A DNA stretch of 7,539 bases from positions 1 to 7,539 of the forward strand of contig JAHFCD010000099.1 of assembly GCA_023249695.1 (NCBI GenBank), written 5' to 3'. The notes beneath the pieces are model-generated. The model worked only from the letters and a program-made list of their open reading frames with translations, made no database searches and was not told the origin of the DNA. The translations under genes were made by a program, and so were the position numbers. Source of the DNA: Elusimicrobiota bacterium. Lineage in GTDB: Bacteria; Elusimicrobiota; Elusimicrobia; UBA1565; UBA9628. This document shows positions 1-6,658 of the stretch, piece by piece; the first letter of the stretch is position 1; every line of letters starts with the position of its first letter.

Positions 1-402
1 AAGTGCATCGCCTACTTCACGATCGAATCGAAGGGCGCGATTCCCGAGGCCTTCCGCGAGGGCGTCGGCGACTGGGTGTACGGCTGCGACGTGTGCCAGG
101 AGGTCTGCCCCTGGAACCGCTTCGAGAAGCCCGCGCGCGCGCTGCCGCGCGCGAAAATACCGACCGAGCTTCCTCTCGAGGAGCTCGCCGGCCCCGCCTC
201 GGCGGGGCTGCGCGCCCGCTTGAAAGGCCTGCCCATCGCCCGGGCCGTGCGCAAGCGCCTGACGCGCAACGCCCTGCTCGCCATGGGCAATTCCCGTCTC
301 GAGCGCTACCGTCCGATCCTCGAGGAATACGCGGCCGGATCCGACCCGGTCCTCGCCGAGCAGGCCCGCTGGAGCCTGGCCCGTTTGTCCCCCGGGCCTT
401 AG
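1..402 (+). CDS. queG: Epoxyqueuosine reductase QueG, C-terminal part (5' end outside window)
   Basis: QueG is a cobalamin- and [4Fe-4S]-dependent cytoplasmic enzyme that reduces epoxyqueuosine to queuosine in tRNA, the last step of queuosine synthesis. The visible 133 residues begin in frame at base 1, in the ferredoxin-like domain. The family signature CIAYFTIE near the start is followed at about residues 33-41 by [12 protein letters not shown], the CxxCxxxCP ligands of a [4Fe-4S] cluster. The tail (about residues 85-130, with RNALLAMGN and QARWSLARL) matches the HEAT-like helical end of the family. The stop is TAG at 400-402. The N-terminal catalytic domain and the first cluster lie upstream of the window. 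The downstream barrel gene starts 1-20 bases after the stop, and its probable promoter overlaps this gene's last codons. I am sure of the family because the two motif blocks are in the right order and spacing. Confidence 0.95.
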   Translation, partial: KCIAYFTIESKGAIPEAFREGVGDWVYGCDVCQEVCPWNRFEKPARALPRAKIPTELPLEELAGPASAGLRARLKGLPIARAVRKRLTRNALLAMGNSRLERYRPILEEYAAGSDPVLAEQARWSLARLSPGP

Positions 403-413
403 ATTGGTAGAAT
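385..413 (+). promoter_or_regulatory. Candidate sigma70-type promoter for the barrel protein gene
   Basis: TTGTCC (385-390, four of six matches to TTGACA) and TAGAAT (408-413, five of six matches to TATAAT) are separated by exactly 17 bases. The -35 lies inside the last codons of queG and the -10 just beyond its stop. The predicted start of transcription, near 420, falls 2 bases before the TTG codon at 422, so the mRNA would have almost no leader. This is a consensus match by eye only. Confidence 0.45.
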
Positions 414-421
414 CGGCGACC

Positions 422-1738
422 TTGCTGCGCCACCTCCTCCCGCTGACCGCGTTTCTTTTCCTCTTGGCCGCCCCGTCGAAGGCGGCCGGCACGAGCCCCG
501 TCAAGGCCGCGAACCCGCGCGGGTCCAAGCCGGCGCCCAGCGACGACTCCCAGGCGCCGGACGTCATCCCCGGACGGGACTTTCCCAAGGCCGTGCAGCA
601 GGCGCCCGCGGCGGAGGAGACGCCCGTCCTCATCCGCTGGATGATCAAGCCGCTGCGCCGGGGCATGTTCATCCGCCTGCCGATCATGGACACGGATCCC
701 AACCGCGGCGTCACGATCGGCGTCATGCCGATCTGGGTCCTGCAGGGCGAAAACGACGACCGCATCGAGCAGATTCACGCGCCCTCGCTGACCTACAACA
801 AGAACTTCGCGGTCATACCGACCTACCGCTACTTCTTCTATCCGCAGGAGGACGCGACCTTCATCGCGCGCGCCTCGTATTCGAAGTTCGAGCGCGAGGC
901 GCTCGGCGAATACGAGGACGGCAGTCTGCTGGGGACCGACTTCGACGTCTTCCTCCGCCTGCAGTACAACGTGGACGCGGGCCAGCGCTTCTTCGGCTTC
1001 GGCCCGGACTCCGCCAAGAACGGCGAGGCGAACTACCGGGAGGAGTACACCCAATATAAATTCGGCGTCGGCGCGCCGTTCTCCCACGGGTCGCCGTGGC
1101 GCGTCCATGTCTCCAAGCATTACCAGTCCGGCCGCATCACCGAGGGTTCCCTGCCGAACCTCCCGGATTTCAAGGTCACCTACCCGGGGCAGGCGTCGCA
1201 ACGCTACCAGCAGACCAACGAGAACCGCGTCAGCCTCGATTACGACACCCGCGACCACGGCGTCACGACGAGCCGCGGCGCCTATGTCCAGACCTTCGCC
1301 GAGTACGCGATCCGGGGCTTCGAAAGCCAGTACGACTACAGCCGCTACGGCCTCGACGCCCGCTGGTTCCGCCCCTGGGAGTCGGACAAGGACAAGGTCT
1401 TCGCGGTCCAGGCCAAATACGAGCAGCTTCTGGGCCAGGCGCCCCCGTTCTGGATGCAGTCTCGCCTCGGCGGAAAATACAGCCTGCGCGCGTACGGCGA
1501 CGGCCGCTACATCGACCGCGGCATGGCCACGGTCAACGTCGAGCAGCGCTTCAAGCTCCTGGAGGAAAAGACCGCGGGCGTGACCACCGAGATCCAGCTG
1601 GCGCCCTTCATCGGCTTGGGCGAGGTCTTCGACAACCCCAACCGGGCCGTCGCCAAGCCCCAGGTCGTCGGCTCGGTCGACTTCGGAGTGGGCCAGGAAG
1701 GCCTGTCGGTGTTCATGGACATCAACTACTCCTTCTAA
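422..1738 (+). CDS. Omp85/D15-type outer-membrane beta-barrel protein without POTRA domains
   Basis: This is probably a 16-strand-type barrel of the bacterial surface antigen (D15/Omp85) family, sited in the outer membrane. From the TTG at 422 it has 438 residues. There is a signal peptide (LRHLLPLTAFLFLLAAPSKA), a Pro/Ala-rich linker to about residue 65, then alternating aromatic beta-strand sequence to a terminal Phe (NYSF), as is usual for barrels. Family landmarks are DYDTRD (273-278) and LGGKYSLRAYGDGRY (349-363), which matches the conserved L6 loop although the usual RG(Y/F) is RAY here. No POTRA repeats fit in the short N-terminus, so it is not BamA itself; a D15-like translocator or orphan barrel is likelier. 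Another TTG at 404 is possible, but it puts an acidic residue ahead of the signal peptide. Neither start has a Shine-Dalgarno. A small membrane protein gene follows after 2 bases. Confidence 0.8.
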   Translation: MLRHLLPLTAFLFLLAAPSKAAGTSPVKAANPRGSKPAPSDDSQAPDVIPGRDFPKAVQQAPAAEETPVLIRWMIKPLRRGMFIRLPIMDTDPNRGVTIGVMPIWVLQGENDDRIEQIHAPSLTYNKNFAVIPTYRYFFYPQEDATFIARASYSKFEREALGEYEDGSLLGTDFDVFLRLQYNVDAGQRFFGFGPDSAKNGEANYREEYTQYKFGVGAPFSHGSPWRVHVSKHYQSGRITEGSLPNLPDFKVTYPGQASQRYQQTNENRVSLDYDTRDHGVTTSRGAYVQTFAEYAIRGFESQYDYSRYGLDARWFRPWESDKDKVFAVQAKYEQLLGQAPPFWMQSRLGGKYSLRAYGDGRYIDRGMATVNVEQRFKLLEEKTAGVTTEIQLAPFIGLGEVFDNPNRAVAKPQVVGSVDFGVGQEGLSVFMDINYSF

Positions 1739-1740
1739 CC

Positions 1741-1926
1741 ATGAATCCCATCACCGTGCCGATGATCGTCAAAGCCTCGCACCCGGTCCTGACCTTCGTC
1801 CTGCTCACTTTGGTCGCCGCCGCGTTTTGCGCCGTCCTCTACTGCCTGCTCCGCCATCAGCACCACGCGCGGAAGGCCAAGAAGCACGGGGACAGCCCCC
1901 ACACCGGCCGCCACGGCAACCACTAG
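1741..1926 (+). CDS. Small single-span membrane protein with His-rich basic tail
   Basis: I do not recognise a family for this 61-residue protein. Residues 15-37 form one strongly hydrophobic segment (HPVLTFVLLTLVAAAFCAVLYCLLRH) containing two cysteines (C30, C35). The 24-residue tail after it is basic and carries seven histidines (39, 41, 42, 49, 54, 58, 61) plus Arg/Lys, which by the positive-inside rule should lie in the cytoplasm. ATG at 1741 follows the barrel gene's stop by 2 bases, with no separate Shine-Dalgarno, so translation is probably coupled to that gene. The close spacing, the clear membrane segment and the lack of a better gene on either strand support it as real; its short length keeps confidence moderate. 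An opposite-strand frame over the same bases has low-complexity composition and is less convincing. Confidence 0.55.
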   Translation: MNPITVPMIVKASHPVLTFVLLTLVAAAFCAVLYCLLRHQHHARKAKKHGDSPHTGRHGNH

Positions 1927-1951
1927 GTATTACTCGGACACACTCCTAGGC

Positions 1952-2512
1952 TCACCTGCCTTTGGGGCGGACCGTCTTGAGAAACGCCTCCCAGGCCTTT
2001 TCCCCTTTTTGGCGCAGGTCCGGGACGGGGCTCTCCCGACGATACGCGAGCACGGCGAAGCGCCCGTCCTTCAGCGGCAGGACGCAGAACACCTCCGTGC
2101 CCATGAGCGATTTCCCCGAGGAAGGATGGTGCGGATCGGAGACCTCGATCGAGAACCGCCGTCGGCGCAGCGCGAGCTTTTTTCCCGCCACGACCGCCGT
2201 GCCGGCGTCCGAGGCGGCCGCGCCCCGCTCGGTGGCCGCGGGGCCGGCCAGGAAATCCTTCTCGGTCGGGTAGTCCGACCCGGGCGCGCCGAACAGGCGG
2301 ATCTGCACCGCGTCGGACAGGTTCTCGAAGCGCAGGACCGGGTCGGCCCCGCCGGCGTTGGCGTACTCGACGACGCTCCAGCCTTTCGGCGGAGCGAAGC
2401 GCACGAGCGCGGCGACGGCCTGAGCGGGCGTCTTCGTCTTCACGGTCCCCCCTGCGGCCGCGGCGGCCGTCGTGCTCAGGATCAACGCTCCGGCCAGAAT
2501 CCATCGATTCAT
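1952..2512 (-). CDS. Small exported protein of unknown function
   Basis: A 186-residue protein with a typical signal peptide (MNRWILAGALILSTTAAAAAG, cleavage near residue 20), so it is probably periplasmic or exported. No lipobox cysteine is seen. The mature part has the rhythm FAPPKGWSVVEY (about 39-50), VQIRLFG (about 69-75), a basic strand (RRRRFSIEV, about 115-123) and a closing helix AWEAFLKTVR. That pattern recalls small PsbP/MOG1-like alpha-beta domains (F..P.gW near the start, FLKTV near the end), but this is an impression and not a firm assignment. The ATG overlaps the stop of the upstream peptidase gene (ATGA, 2509-2512), so the two are translationally coupled and probably made in fixed proportion. 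It ends 25 bases from the convergent small membrane protein gene. It could be a partner, chaperone or inhibitor of the peptidase; nothing in the sequence decides this. Confidence 0.75.
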   Translation of the reverse strand: MNRWILAGALILSTTAAAAAGGTVKTKTPAQAVAALVRFAPPKGWSVVEYANAGGADPVLRFENLSDAVQIRLFGAPGSDYPTEKDFLAGPAATERGAAASDAGTAVVAGKKLALRRRRFSIEVSDPHHPSSGKSLMGTEVFCVLPLKDGRFAVLAYRRESPVPDLRQKGEKAWEAFLKTVRPKGR

Positions 2513-4017
2513 TTCCAGTGCCCCGGGTTTTTCGTCAGGTCTTCATGATACATGCGGCTGAGCTCGTCGAGATCGATCGGCGCCTCGGCCGGCTCCTTGG
2601 GCGCCGCGACGACGAGCGGCGGCATCTCGATCTCCGTCGAAGACGAGGGCGAGCGTCCGGCGCGCAGGCGGCGCAGCGCCCGCGCGCGCGCGGCCAGATC
2701 GGCCTCGAAGCGGGCCAGGTACGGGGAGTCCGCGGCGGCGATGAGCTGACGCTTCTCCTTCGCGCCTTCGGGCGACGACCAGGAGGTGATGCTCTCCTCG
2801 AGGGAAACCTTGCTCGCGGCGAGCTTCTTCTGATGGCCGGTCGCCCACTTGAGATAGTCATCGAGTCCCTTCTGGGCCGCCTCGAAACGCGACTTCGGTA
2901 TGCGGTGGACCGCGACGAAATGGGCCAGGATCGGCCGCCAAGACTCGTTGTCCGCGAGGCTCGCCTCCGTCCGGGCCACGTCGGCGGCGAGCAGCTTGCG
3001 CCGGCCGCGCAAAGTCGTCACGGGATTCTTCATTTCCTTGGGGCTGAAGGTGAGAATGTAATAGGGATCCCGCGTCACCACGCCGCGGTAATAGCCCTCC
3101 GGGTTGTCCAGATATTCCTGCGGGTTGGCGTCGGCGACGGTGCCGGTCAGCTCGGTCTGGACCTGCCAGTCGATGAGCCGAGCGCCGAGCTCGTCGCCGC
3201 GGTAATGATACCTCGCCAACTCGGGGAGCCCCGCCTTCTTCGCGCGGTAAACCTCGAAGGCGTGGCCGAACAGCTCGTGGGCCAGGGTTCCCGCCATCGC
3301 GGGACGGGAATATTCCGGTTCCTTGCCGAGATACTCCCGGCTGAGCGTCACCTCGGGGGGAACCTTCGCGACATGCGTCTCGCCGGAGTTGCTGATGGCC
3401 CCCAGGCTCAACTCGGCGGCGGCCCCTTCTTTCACGAACTCGCCCGCGAGCTCGCGTCCGGTCTTGGTCTTGAGGATGAGGCCTACGGCCTCGCCGAGCG
3501 CCTCGCGATCCTGCTTGGTCCCCTTGAAGACGAGCCTCTGAAGGAGCCGGGCTTGAAGGTCCGCGGGCGCGCTGGGCGCCGCCGCGCCGGCGGCCCCGGC
3601 GGTTCCCGCCGCGGCGGCCGGAGGGCCGCGGATGACGCCGGCGTGAGAGACCCCGCCGTCGAAATTGAGGTTCGGCGCCGGGCTCTTCGCGACGAGGGCC
3701 ATCGCCCGTTGGTACCCGGCGTCGCCCAACGCGGCGACGGAAGCGTCTGGCCGCGAGCCGCGCGACGGCCCGGCCAGCAGCTCCGCGACCCTCGCGTTCG
3801 TGAGCAGGCGCCGCGCCGGATCGGCCGAGCGCGCGTCGAAAATCCGGCCGTCCCGCAGCCCGTAGCGGCCGCCGTCGAGGGAGAGGATGAACTCCTTCTG
3901 GCCCGGCTGAAAAGCACCCTGTCCCAGGGCGTCGAACAGGTCGTCGGGACCGGCGCTCGCCGGGACGGCGGCGGCCAGGAAAAGGACGAGAAAAACGGGG
4001 AGAAGGCTTCGGGACAT
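2509..4017 (-). CDS. Exported putative zinc metallopeptidase with HELFGH motif
   Basis: A 502-residue exported protein. Signal peptide MSRSLLPVFLVLFLAAAVPASA (cleavage about residue 22); an N-terminal region to about residue 125; an Ala/Gly/Pro linker (131-152); a central helical region with GTLAHELFGHAFE (H247, E248, H252); then RGDELGARLIDW, in which E276 is a plausible third zinc ligand 24 residues downstream. HExxxH with a Gly before the second His is the spacing known from dipeptidyl peptidase III (M49), unlike the usual HExxH, but the length, the E276 spacing and the signal peptide do not fit M49. The remainder is helical and charged (about 330-450), then a Pro-rich segment and a short acidic C-terminus. 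ATG at 4017 is the best start because it gives an intact signal peptide. No Shine-Dalgarno precedes it. A candidate promoter lies 22 bases upstream. The call of peptidase rests on the motif alone. Confidence 0.7.
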   Translation of the reverse strand: MSRSLLPVFLVLFLAAAVPASAGPDDLFDALGQGAFQPGQKEFILSLDGGRYGLRDGRIFDARSADPARRLLTNARVAELLAGPSRGSRPDASVAALGDAGYQRAMALVAKSPAPNLNFDGGVSHAGVIRGPPAAAAGTAGAAGAAAPSAPADLQARLLQRLVFKGTKQDREALGEAVGLILKTKTGRELAGEFVKEGAAAELSLGAISNSGETHVAKVPPEVTLSREYLGKEPEYSRPAMAGTLAHELFGHAFEVYRAKKAGLPELARYHYRGDELGARLIDWQVQTELTGTVADANPQEYLDNPEGYYRGVVTRDPYYILTFSPKEMKNPVTTLRGRRKLLAADVARTEASLADNESWRPILAHFVAVHRIPKSRFEAAQKGLDDYLKWATGHQKKLAASKVSLEESITSWSSPEGAKEKRQLIAAADSPYLARFEADLAARARALRRLRAGRSPSSSTEIEMPPLVVAAPKEPAEAPIDLDELSRMYHEDLTKNPGHWK

Positions 4018-4038
4018 GAGGGGGGTTGCCTCAGCCGC

Positions 4039-4068
4039 AGTATACCCCCGGAACCCGCGTTATGCCAG
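4039..4068 (-). promoter_or_regulatory. Candidate sigma70-type promoter for the peptidase gene
   Basis: Read on the minus strand, CTGGCA (4068-4063, four of six matches to TTGACA) is followed by 18 bases and TATACT (4044-4039, five of six matches to TATAAT). It lies in the 56-base gap between fixX and the peptidase gene and would give a leader of about 14-15 bases that lacks a Shine-Dalgarno. This would separate the peptidase pair from the fixCX unit. Confidence 0.4.
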
Positions 4069-4073
4069 GGGCG

Positions 4074-4391
4074 TCAGCCGTACTTGTACTTCACGCCCTG
4101 GCCGCCGCCGGGCCACTCGCAGGTGATGTTGTCCCAGGGGCAGAGCATGCGGCAGGCGCCGCACTCGATGCAGTTCTCGTAGTTGACGATGATCTTGTTG
4201 TGGGAAGCTTCCCACTCGTAAACCTTGGCCGGGCAGACGGTCGTGCAGGGCTTGTCCTTGCAGGTGGTGACGCACGGGGAGTCGGCGCCCGACTGCTTGA
4301 GGTGGATATTGGCCTCGGGCTGCTTCTTCCACTCGAGCGTGCCGAGCTTGGCCTCGACGGTTGTCTCGATCTTGATGTCCTTGATATCCAT
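4074..4391 (-). CDS. fixX: FixX ferredoxin-like protein
   Basis: FixX partners FixC and carries electrons between the flavoprotein and the quinone side of the ETF:quinone oxidoreductase-type complex at the cytoplasmic membrane. The 105-residue length is normal. C40, C44, C49 and C53 form an N-terminal cysteine group, and NYENCIECGACRMLCPW (70-86) holds the [4Fe-4S] motif CxxCxxCxxxCP (C74, C77, C80, C84). The ending WPGGGQGVKYKYG is the family hallmark. I chose the ATG at 4391 over the in-frame TTG at 4403 because AGGAAGG (4410-4404) sits 12 bases before the ATG but directly abuts the TTG. The start lies 1 base past the fixC stop, so the two are coupled. The assignment is secure. Confidence 0.95.
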   Translation of the reverse strand: MDIKDIKIETTVEAKLGTLEWKKQPEANIHLKQSGADSPCVTTCKDKPCTTVCPAKVYEWEASHNKIIVNYENCIECGACRMLCPWDNITCEWPGGGQGVKYKYG

Positions 4392-4392
4392 G

Positions 4393-5697
4393 TTAGATCG
4401 CAACCTTCCTAAGCGGGAACAGGTCTCGCGCGACGCGCAGGAAGCCGCGCTTGGCGACCATGCCGAGCGCCGTTTTCAGATGGTGGCGCTTGGGCACGCC
4501 GTCGGCCGAGAAGCGCAGCTGGGCCAGCTCGCAGGCGAGCTTCGGGTAAAACTCGAGGAAGCCGGGAGAGTTCTCGACGTGATGCTCGAGGTCCTGGATG
4601 TCCTCCATGTCGGGAAGCACGTAGGACTTATTGAGCTTGTCCACGTACGCGGACAAGGTCGCCTTCGAATAGTCGCCCTTCTTCTTCGCCTCGATGACGG
4701 TCTCGCCCGCGAGCTTGCCCGCGGTCATCGCGAGGTTGCTGCCCTCGCGGTAGGCGGGGTTCGTCATCTGCGCGGCGTCGCCGGCGACGAGGAAGCCGTC
4801 GGAGGCGAGCGGCGGCATGGACTTGTAGCCGCCCTCGGGGATCAAGTGCGCCGAGTACTCGAGCGTCTTGCCGCCGGAGATCAGCTTCTTGACGAGCGGG
4901 TGCTGCTTCACGTACTCGAGGTGATCGGACGGGCGCAGGCCCTTCTTTTGGTAGTCGGACAGCTTGCAGCCGACGCCGAGCGCCAGCGACTCCTTGTTCG
5001 TGTAGAGAAAGCAGTAGCCGAGCATGCCGAGCGAGGTCGAGCCGAAGATCTCCATCGTCGCGCCCTCGCCGGGGCTGAGCTGGAAGCGGTCCTCGATGAC
5101 GGAGGACGGCAGGGCGATGACTTCCTTGGCGCCCAGCGCGACCTCGGAGGACTTCAGCTCGTCAATGAAGCCCGCCTTCTGCGCGATGATCGAGTTGACG
5201 CCGTCGCAGGCGATCACGACGTTCGCGGTCAGCTCGTCGCCGTCGGAGGTCTTGATGCCGGTGACCTTGCCGGAGGCGTCCTTGACCACGCCGGTGACCA
5301 TGACGCCGCAGAACACCTCGGCGCCGGCGGCCTCGGCCTGCTTCGCGTACCACTGGTCGAAGTGCACGCGGATGATCGTGTAGCAGTTCGGGACGCCCTC
5401 GAGAAACTTGAGGGACTTGTAGCCGACCGTGACGTAGGAGTCCTCGGTCGTGATGAGGGTCTTCTGCTCGACGACGGGGCGCTCGACGGGCGCGTCGGGG
5501 AGCTTCCAGAACTCGGGCACGATCTCGTGGAGCATCTTCGAGTAGAGGACGGCGCCCTGCACGTTCTTGGCGCCGGGATACTCGCCGCGCTCGAGGACGA
5601 CGACTTTCAGGCCCGCGCGGGCCATGATGATGGCGGCGGAGAGGCCGGCCGGGCCGGCGCCGACGACGATCGCGTCGTAGCTGGGCTCTTCGGCCAT
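4393..5697 (-). CDS. fixC: FixC flavoprotein, ETF:quinone oxidoreductase-type dehydrogenase
   Basis: FixC is an FAD enzyme that takes electrons from an electron-transfer flavoprotein and, with FixX, passes them to the quinone pool. At 434 residues it has the usual length. The Rossmann dinucleotide motif is at 10-18 (IVVGAGPAG), with ERG at 37-39 closing the FAD-ribose site. A second block ACDGVNS (163-169) and the FAD-binding GDAAQMTNPAYREGSNLAM (306-324) are in the expected order. The C-terminus lacks its own ferredoxin domain; FixX supplies it from the next gene, as in split systems. It starts 5 bases after the response regulator stop, with no clear Shine-Dalgarno. fixA/fixB (ETF subunits) are not in the window, so it could serve an ETF encoded elsewhere. 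Whether it belongs to a bifurcating Fix complex or a plain ETF-QO cannot be told from this protein by eye. Confidence 0.93.
   Translation of the reverse strand: MAEEPSYDAIVVGAGPAGLSAAIIMARAGLKVVVLERGEYPGAKNVQGAVLYSKMLHEIVPEFWKLPDAPVERPVVEQKTLITTEDSYVTVGYKSLKFLEGVPNCYTIIRVHFDQWYAKQAEAAGAEVFCGVMVTGVVKDASGKVTGIKTSDGDELTANVVIACDGVNSIIAQKAGFIDELKSSEVALGAKEVIALPSSVIEDRFQLSPGEGATMEIFGSTSLGMLGYCFLYTNKESLALGVGCKLSDYQKKGLRPSDHLEYVKQHPLVKKLISGGKTLEYSAHLIPEGGYKSMPPLASDGFLVAGDAAQMTNPAYREGSNLAMTAGKLAGETVIEAKKKGDYSKATLSAYVDKLNKSYVLPDMEDIQDLEHHVENSPGFLEFYPKLACELAQLRFSADGVPKRHHLKTALGMVAKRGFLRVARDLFPLRKVAI
4404..4410 (-). promoter_or_regulatory. Shine-Dalgarno-like AGGAAGG for fixX
   Basis: AGGAAGG lies inside the end of fixC, 12 bases ahead of ATG 4391. 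The spacing is somewhat long, but the other start (TTG 4403) would leave none, so this site decides the fixX start. Confidence 0.5.
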
Positions 5698-5702
5698 GAC
5701 CG

Positions 5703-6077
5703 TCAGCCCGGGACCCGGGCGGAGGCGTCCGTGACCGTCTTCAGAAGCTCCTCGGTCTTGAACGGCTTGGTCATGAAGCCGACGACCTGCGGGAACTTTT
5801 GGAAGAGCGTCTTCGACGGCTCGAGCGCGGTCAGGACGACGATCGGGAGATCCTTCGTGGTCGGCTCGGCCGCGATCTTGAGCTGAAGAGAGTAGCCGTC
5901 GATGCCGGGCAGCATGACGTCGAGGACGAGCACGTCGGGCTTGACCTTGGCGATCTCATCCCAGGCATGCCGCCCGTTGTCGCAGGTGTACACCTCGAAA
6001 CCGCCGTGCTCGAGCGTGTACTTCACCAGGCTGAGCATCTCGGGTTCATCGTCGATAACGAGGACTTTTTTGGCCAT
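5703..6077 (-). CDS. Stand-alone receiver-domain response regulator (CheY-like)
   Basis: A single receiver domain of 124 residues with no output domain. Acidic pocket residues D9-D10-E11, the phosphoacceptor D53 (in VLVLDVMLPGIDGY), the switch threonine T83 (VVLTA) and K104 (TKPF) are all present, so it should accept phosphate from a sensor histidine kinase. The partner kinase is not in the window. I chose the ATG at 6077, which begins the domain at MAKKVLVIDD; an upstream TTG at 6092 would add five residues but has no Shine-Dalgarno. Just upstream, GATAAA (6090-6085) ends 7 bases before the ATG, where the -10 of a leaderless mRNA would sit, though no good -35 was found. fixC follows after 5 bases, so it is probably cotranscribed with fixCX. 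It lies 51 bases from the upstream DUF2267 gene. The receiver assignment is firm; the role of the protein is unknown. Confidence 0.9.
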   Translation of the reverse strand: MAKKVLVIDDEPEMLSLVKYTLEHGGFEVYTCDNGRHAWDEIAKVKPDVLVLDVMLPGIDGYSLQLKIAAEPTTKDLPIVVLTALEPSKTLFQKFPQVVGFMTKPFKTEELLKTVTDASARVPG

Positions 6078-6128
6078 GGCGGAATTTATCAATTCGGGCG
6101 AAGGAAGTCCATGGGTGGCTCGACGTCG

Positions 6129-6647
6129 CTATTCACCGAACGGGCCGCCGAGCTCGCTGGCCTGCCACTCCCCGCCGGCCGCCGCCTTTTGAACGACCGC
6201 CTCCGCGTATATCTCCGCGAGCGCCGCGCGGACCTCGGCGTGGACCTCGCGGGGCAGGACGAGCTGAAGCGTCGCGAGCACCGCCGGGCCCATATGCAGG
6301 TAAAGCGCGGTCAGGACGGCCTTCAGCGCCCGGAACGGCTCGACGCCGGCCTGGTCATGGAGGCTGTGCCGGACATACGCGTGGAACTGCTCCCGGCTCA
6401 GGCGCAGCGGCTTGGGCGTCACCTTCCACCCGTCGAAGAACACGCCTTTGACGAGCAAGGGCATCTGGGCGGAGAATTTGACCGCTTCGGCGGGAGGCAG
6501 GCAGTCGCGCAACGCGTGAAGCACGCAGCGCAGCACCGCGTAGGCCTGGAACCGGCTGCGCAGCTTCCCGGCCTTCTCGATGTCCTTGAGCCACAGGTTT
6601 CCTTTCTGCACGGCCGTGTCGAACGCGTCCGGCGTGTGTCTCCTCAT
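6129..6647 (-). CDS. DUF2267 family protein
   Basis: A 172-residue helical, cytoplasmic-looking protein of the DUF2267 family, whose function is not established. The family core is at about residues 35-74: AVLRCVLHALRDCLPPAEAV followed by FSAQMPLLVKGVFFDGW, which are highly recognisable helices of this family. A second helical half (about 105-150) contains VLTALYLHMG and LPREVHAEVRAALAEIY. No signal peptide or membrane segment is seen. ATG 6647 is supported by a strong Shine-Dalgarno (GGAGGAG, 6658-6652, spacer 4). The gene leads the minus-strand block and may share regulation with the response regulator 51 bases downstream, though a separate promoter before the regulator is possible. The start-site signal is notably stronger than at other genes here. 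Confidence 0.85.
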   Translation of the reverse strand: MRRHTPDAFDTAVQKGNLWLKDIEKAGKLRSRFQAYAVLRCVLHALRDCLPPAEAVKFSAQMPLLVKGVFFDGWKVTPKPLRLSREQFHAYVRHSLHDQAGVEPFRALKAVLTALYLHMGPAVLATLQLVLPREVHAEVRAALAEIYAEAVVQKAAAGGEWQASELGGPFGE

Positions 6648-6651
6648 ATAG

Positions 6652-6658
6652 CTCCTCC
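6652..6658 (-). promoter_or_regulatory. Strong Shine-Dalgarno for the DUF2267 gene
   Basis: GGAGGAG on the minus strand ends 4 bases before ATG 6647. It is the clearest ribosome binding site in the window and fixes the start. Confidence 0.75.

Noticed and set aside
191..208. Perfect inverted repeat GCCCCGCC-TC-GGCGGGGC inside queG
   Set aside because: It has no U-tract and lies mid-gene in a conserved reading frame; it is expected occasionally in GC-rich coding sequence.
17..1258. Long minus-strand open frame (413 codons) over queG and the barrel gene
   Set aside because: It spans two well-supported genes, has an Arg/Gly/Val-rich low-complexity translation without domains, and is the usual antisense by-product of high GC.
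1735..1923. Minus-strand 62-codon frame over the small membrane protein gene
   Set aside because: The + frame has a sharp membrane segment and sits 2 bases after the barrel gene; the minus frame has neither context nor features.
1923..1949. CTAGG...CCTAG inverted repeat at the convergent gene ends, as a possible terminator
   Set aside because: The stem is only 5 bp with a 17-base loop and no T-run on either strand.
4018..4073. Possible terminator after fixX
   Set aside because: Only a 4-bp C/G stem can be drawn and no T-run follows; the gap is better read as a promoter region.
2518..4182. Long + strand open frame (554 codons) opposite the peptidase gene
   Set aside because: The opposite strand encodes a signal peptide, zinc motif and coupled downstream gene; the + frame is Arg/Gly/Leu-rich and has no recognisable features.
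4225..5886. Long + strand open frame (553 codons) opposite fixC and fixX
   Set aside because: fixC and fixX are certain from their FAD and [4Fe-4S] motifs; the + frame is a compositional shadow.
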